Shown here in pieces: positions 22,505 through 25,415 of a stretch of DNA of 25,415 nt. The notes below the pieces were generated by a model that searched no databases, was not told the DNA's origin, and saw nothing but the letters and a program-made list of their open reading frames with translations. The stretch is from positions 1 to 25,415 of the forward strand of contig JAEZYO010001015.1 of assembly GCA_023419055.1 (NCBI GenBank). Reading direction: 5' to 3'. Position numbers and translations under genes: made by a program. Position 1 is the first letter of the stretch; every line of letters begins with the position of its first letter. Source of the DNA: Pseudomonadota bacterium. GTDB taxonomy: Bacteria; Myxococcota; Polyangia; Polyangiales; Polyangiaceae.

Positions 22505-23089
22505 ATGACAGATACACCGAAGCGTCACGCGGCCCTCGACCCCTACGAAAGGCACCTCCGGCAGGACCTCGAGAACACGGAGCTCTCGTTCGCTCGGGTG
22601 ATGTCGCCGCTCATCCCGGCGCTCCAAAAGCAGGCGCTCGCCCTGACGCGGCGTGAGAGCGAGGCTTCGGATCTCCTGCAATCGACCCTCGAGCGCGCCT
22701 GGAAGCATTTCGGCGCCCTCCCGCATCACGAAAACCTCTTTGGTTGGTCGTTCGTCGTCATGCGTCGCCTGTTCGTCACCGAGTACCGAAAGAACCGGCT
22801 GCGGCGCACGAGCGCTCTCGAAGAGTGCCCCGAGTTCGCGGCGCCGGTGAGCGAACGACGGCCTCTCTGGGCGCGCTTCACGCTCGAGGACGTGACACGC
22901 GTGCTCCCGGCTCTGGCGCCGTCGCTCCGAGAGCCCTTTCGCCTGCACGAGTTCGAGGGCATCTCCTATCGCGAGATCGCCGGGCGGCTGGAGATCCCGA
23001 TCGCGACCGTCGGCACGCGCATCATGCGGGCGCGCGCGCAAATGAAGGAGCTCCTGCTCGCGCGAGATCGCTGGGACGAGGTGGCGTGA
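22505..23089 (+). CDS. ECF-like sigma-70 family RNA polymerase sigma factor
   Basis: A 194-aa sigma factor. Region 2 spans about residues 36-100 (LTRRESEASDLLQSTLERAWKHF ... FVVMRRLFVTEYRKNRLR) and region 4 about 125-185 (LPALAPSLREPFRLHEFEGISYREIAGRLEIPIATVGTRIMRARAQMKELL), the standard ECF pair of domains. ATG 22505 has GGAG 5 nt upstream. No anti-sigma gene follows: the next 91 bp to the end of hisF hold nothing recognisable. It is divergent from the Crp-family gene and shares an 88-bp region containing the Crp-like site, so it may be under Crp control. Confidence 0.9.
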   Translation: MTDTPKRHAALDPYERHLRQDLENTELSFARVMSPLIPALQKQALALTRRESEASDLLQSTLERAWKHFGALPHHENLFGWSFVVMRRLFVTEYRKNRLRRTSALEECPEFAAPVSERRPLWARFTLEDVTRVLPALAPSLREPFRLHEFEGISYREIAGRLEIPIATVGTRIMRARAQMKELLLARDRWDEVA

Positions 23090-23180
23090 GGCGGAGAGCG
23101 AGGAGCTCGAACGTTTCGCGATCTCGAAATCGAGCTCGCGCCCGAAGCCGTGTCGAGGGCGGAAGGACGCGCTCGGGCGC

Positions 23181-23987
23181 TCAGCTAGCCTGAGCTGCAG
23201 GCGTCGGCCGCACGCGGATCCCCGCCTCGCGGAGGCCGCTCTTCATCTCGTCGACCGAGAAGTTTCGCGGCAGCTTGGGCGAGTAGAGCATGGAGCTGAC
23301 GATCGCCGCCGAGGACTCGGTCTTGGTGAAGCACTCGATGACGTGGTCGATGGTGCCCGCGCCGCCCGAGGCGATGACCGGGATGTTGACCGCGTCGCAG
23401 ATCTGCTTGGTGAGCTCGATGTCGTAGCCGGAGTGCGTGCCGTCGCGATCGATGCTGTTGATGCAGAGCTCGCCTGCGCCGAGCGACTCGGCCTTGCGAG
23501 CCCAGGCGATGGCGTCCATCCCCGTGAAGACGCGCGCGCCGTCGATGGCGACCTCGAAGCCGCTCGGGATGGTCTCGCTCGGGGGCACGCGGCGCACCTG
23601 CATGCTCACCACCACGCACTGGCGGCCGAACGCCTCCGCGCCTTCGCGGATGAGGTCGGGGTTGCGGACGGCCATGGAGTCGATGCTGATCTTCTCCGCG
23701 CCGGCCTTCAGCGCCTCTCGCATGTCGGCCAGGGTCTTCAAGCCGCCGCCCACCGTGAACGGCACGAACACGCGCTTGGCGACCTCGCGCACCGTCGGGA
23801 GATCGATCTTGCGCTTCTCCGCGCTGGCGAGGATGTCGAAGAAGATCACCTCGTCCACGCCCTGCTCGTAGAGGCGCTGGATCACGTCGACGGCCGGCGC
23901 GATCGGGAGGTTGTTCTGGAACTTGGTCGCCTTCGTCACCGTTCCGTTCACGATGTCCAGGCAGGCGATGAGGCGCTTGGTGAGCAT
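23181..23987 (-). CDS. hisF: HisF-type imidazole glycerol phosphate synthase cyclase subunit, variant
   Basis: A 268-aa (beta/alpha)8 barrel. In histidine synthesis HisF takes ammonia from HisH and converts PRFAR to imidazole glycerol phosphate and AICAR. Family landmarks are clear: RLIACLD with Asp11, Lys19, Asp51, PFTVGGG, SIDRDGT and PVIASGGAG. But the second catalytic residue, Asp130 in the Thermotoga enzyme, is Gln130 here (VVSMQVRR), and the loop-1 signature RDxGDP is absent (TKFQNNLPIAPA). It may be a lineage variant or a paralogue that mainly passes ammonia on. ATG 23987 is preferred over the longer frame because it gives the family N-terminus MLTKRLIACLD. No ribosome site is visible. 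It is divergent from hisH across 191 bp. Confidence 0.88.
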   Translation of the reverse strand: MLTKRLIACLDIVNGTVTKATKFQNNLPIAPAVDVIQRLYEQGVDEVIFFDILASAEKRKIDLPTVREVAKRVFVPFTVGGGLKTLADMREALKAGAEKISIDSMAVRNPDLIREGAEAFGRQCVVVSMQVRRVPPSETIPSGFEVAIDGARVFTGMDAIAWARKAESLGAGELCINSIDRDGTHSGYDIELTKQICDAVNIPVIASGGAGTIDHVIECFTKTESSAAIVSSMLYSPKLPRNFSVDEMKSGLREAGIRVRPTPAAQAS

Positions 23988-24178
23988 GGAAGCCAGAGGT
24001 ACATGCTCCAAACGCGGTGGCCGCGCAAGCAGGGCCATTTCGGGCTCGGATTTCCTTGCGGTCCGTGCAATCGGGTCCCTTTGCCGCTACCATCCGCCCG
24101 TCTCGTTCTCGTCCGGTCGCCTCCGGAGAGTCACGGGCGACGTCATCACCCCGAGCACTAACCTCAGAGATCCGCAGC

Positions 24179-24775
24179 ATGATTGCCGTTATCGACTACG
24201 ACGCTGGAAACGCCCCGAGTGTGATGGCCGCCCTCGACCACGTGGGCGAAAAGGGGGAGCTCGTCTCGTCGGCGGCCGGTCTCGAGAAAGCCACGTCGAT
24301 CATCCTGCCGGGAGTCGGTTCGGCGGAGGCGACCATGGCGTCGCTCTCGGAGCTCGGGCTCATCGAGCCGTTGCTTGCGCGCATGAAGGGCGGCACGCCG
24401 TTCCTCGGTATCTGCGTCGGGCTTCAGATCCTCTTCGAGCACAGCGAGGAAGGGGACGTGGACTGTCTCGGCTGGTTCCCGGGCCAGGTGCGGCGCTTCA
24501 GCGACAAGCTCCGCGTGCCGCAGATCGGCTGGAACGCGGTGCGGCGCACGCGCGAGCACCCGCTCCTCTCCGGGCTCGAGGACGAGAACTACTTCTACTT
24601 CGTGAACTCGTACTACGTGGCTCCGGAGCCCGCGCTCGTCCTCGGCGCGGCGACGTACGACGTCGAGTTCGCGGCGATGGTGTCGCGCGACAACGTGCAC
24701 GCCACTCAGTTCCACGCCGAGAAGAGCGGCCCCGTCGGGCTCACGATCTTGAAGAACTTCGCCGCGCTCCGCTGA
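24179..24775 (+). CDS. hisH: HisH-type glutamine amidotransferase subunit
   Basis: A 198-aa class I (triad) glutaminase that releases ammonia from glutamine for HisF. The triad is intact: Cys79 in GICVGLQILF, His179 and Glu181 in TQFHAEKSG. PGVGSAEATM forms the usual region near the oxyanion hole. The N-terminus MIAVIDYDAGNAPSV differs slightly from the common DYGxGNLxSV. It pairs with hisF as the other half of imidazole glycerol phosphate synthase, but the two are transcribed away from each other and no other his genes are nearby. No strong ribosome site precedes the ATG. The 191-bp divergent region shows no repeat or operator I can name. Confidence 0.93.
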   Translation: MIAVIDYDAGNAPSVMAALDHVGEKGELVSSAAGLEKATSIILPGVGSAEATMASLSELGLIEPLLARMKGGTPFLGICVGLQILFEHSEEGDVDCLGWFPGQVRRFSDKLRVPQIGWNAVRRTREHPLLSGLEDENYFYFVNSYYVAPEPALVLGAATYDVEFAAMVSRDNVHATQFHAEKSGPVGLTILKNFAALR

Positions 24776-24799
24776 GGGCGCACCTCGGCCCCCAGCGCC

Positions 24800-25231
24800 T
24801 CAGCGCTCGACGTCTAGCTCCGCGTAGCAGAGCGCTGCCCCGAAGTAGCACTGGGTGACGGCGCCTTCGGTCGGCTCGAGCTCCGCGTTCACGTACCAGC
24901 CGCACCAGGTGCCCCGCCCGCCCTGCTCGTCGGGCAACGTGAGCTCGTAGCGCTGCGGGCCCGTCTCTTCGAGGCCCGTGAGCACGAAGCTCTCTACCGC
25001 GAGATCGCCCGACAGCTTGACGCCGACCGACCGATTGGTGGTGCACGAGCCGCTCAGAATGCCGCCGCTGCAGTTCGTCTCGAAGTCGGTTTCTGGAAAA
25101 CGGAACCGCGCGCTCTCGGAAGTCCCACTGCAGTCACTGCTCACGAACACCTCGTGTTCGGGCACGTCCGGATCGCTGCAGCTCAGGGCGAGCAGCCCGA
25201 CCAGCAGTACGGCTCTCCCCTTTCCACTCAT
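24800..25231 (-). CDS. Small Cys-rich lipoprotein of unknown function
   Basis: A 143-aa protein. MSGKGRAVLLVGLLALSC is a signal peptide with lipobox LALSC (Cys18). The mature part holds seven more Cys (SDCSG, NCSGG, GSCTT, WCGWY, QCYFG, LCYAE), suggesting several disulfides, with alternating hydrophobic residues expected of a beta-sandwich. I recognise no family. The start has AGGA about 8 nt upstream. It is convergent with hisH (24-bp gap). Confidence 0.78.
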   Translation of the reverse strand: MSGKGRAVLLVGLLALSCSDPDVPEHEVFVSSDCSGTSESARFRFPETDFETNCSGGILSGSCTTNRSVGVKLSGDLAVESFVLTGLEETGPQRYELTLPDEQGGRGTWCGWYVNAELEPTEGAVTQCYFGAALCYAELDVER

Positions 25232-25342
25232 TCCTCCATCCTAACAGAAGCGTGGCAGCTCCGCGCTCTTCGGCGCCGCCAAGAGGCCCGCCCGCTACTG
25301 GTCTTGGAGTGACGCCGGGAGAAGCGCGCTTCCGCGACGCGG

Positions 25343-25364
25343 AAGGCCGCGCTCGGCCTTTTTT
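25343..25364 (+). terminator. Rho-independent terminator, + strand
   Basis: A perfect 7-bp stem AAGGCCG / CGGCCTT with a CGCT loop runs into six T on the + strand. Upstream lie two more perfect small hairpins, GAAGCGCGCTTC (25321-25332) and CTTCCGC-GAC-GCGGAAG (25329-25345), the second sharing three bases with the terminator stem. No + strand gene is evident ahead of it: hisH ends at 24775 and the intervening gene is on the minus strand. Confidence 0.6.
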
Positions 25365-25415
25365 GGCAGGGCGTGAAGGAAATCCCTCCGTACGAGCGAA
25401 GCAGGGGAAACGACC

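Noticed and set aside
12691..23089. Natural-product biosynthetic gene cluster around the P450
   Set aside because: No synthases, ligases, transporters or tailoring sets are present, and the P450 is a degenerate domain inside a peroxidase fusion.
25308..25415. GTG-started + strand frame open to the window end
   Set aside because: Third-position G/C bias fades along the frame, the ribosome site is too close and it runs through a strong terminator; too weak to call.
1..25415. CRISPR arrays, tRNA or rRNA genes, insertion sequences, prophage genes
   Set aside because: I saw no regularly spaced repeats, RNA gene landmarks, transposase or phage structural motifs.

Overview
The window looks like chromosomal DNA from a myxobacterium (Myxococcota, probably Polyangia). 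It is very GC-rich and third codon positions are almost always G or C. It is full of lipoproteins with Gly/Ser-rich tethers and myxobacterial-style Cys-rich motifs, and it carries regulator types common in that group: a tandem-HTH LuxR protein, a cyclase/ATPase/TPR protein and two ECF-like sigma factors. There are no rRNAs, tRNAs, CRISPR arrays or insertion sequences that I can see. No stretch longer than about 260 bp lacks a gene; the long open frames antisense to real genes are by-products of GC-rich codon bias.

Layout. 1-550 (-): two small membrane-associated proteins, one cut by the window edge. 675-5932 (+): a beta-helix lipoprotein, a Tat/lipobox aldo-keto reductase, a four-helix membrane protein and a 599-aa membrane-anchored protein with an HExxH motif. 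5943-7450 (-): a lipoprotein and a lipoprotein Cu/Zn superoxide dismutase. 7626-9731 (+): a mannitol-dehydrogenase-family polyol dehydrogenase and a sigma factor. 9741-12498 (-): a large surface lipoprotein, then a tandem LuxR-HTH regulator with a 53-aa ORF coupled to its stop codon. 12691-15771 (+): class III nucleotide cyclase-AAA ATPase-TPR protein. 15768-19421 (-): a 1217-aa fusion of an uncharacterised N-terminal domain, a DyP-type peroxidase and a degenerate cytochrome P450. 19676-20650 (+): a trypsin-fold protein whose catalytic His is Arg. 20659-22416 (-): patatin-like lipase and a Crp-family regulator. 22505-23089 (+): ECF-like sigma factor. 23181-24775: hisF (-) and hisH (+), transcribed divergently. 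24800-25231 (-): small lipoprotein. A strong + strand intrinsic terminator lies at 25343-25364 with no obvious gene ahead of it.

The most interesting part is 12.7-23.1 kb. It holds a cyclic-nucleotide synthase with non-canonical substrate residues, a Crp-type receptor with an intact cNMP phosphate-binding signature, and two perfect TGTGA-N6-TCACA palindromes. Those palindromes lie in the 254-bp divergent promoter between the DyP-P450 fusion and the pseudo-protease. A third, near-perfect site lies between crp and the sigma factor gene. My inference is a local cNMP-Crp regulon controlling an unusual two-haem peroxidase/P450 enzyme. It is a hypothesis from sequence only. The second notable locus is hisF, where the catalytic Asp130 of the cyclase subunit is Gln and the usual loop-1 signature is missing.

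Convergent gene pairs end almost on top of one another (gaps of 10, 9 and 8 bp, and one 4-bp CTAG overlap), so most regulation should sit in the few divergent intergenic regions.
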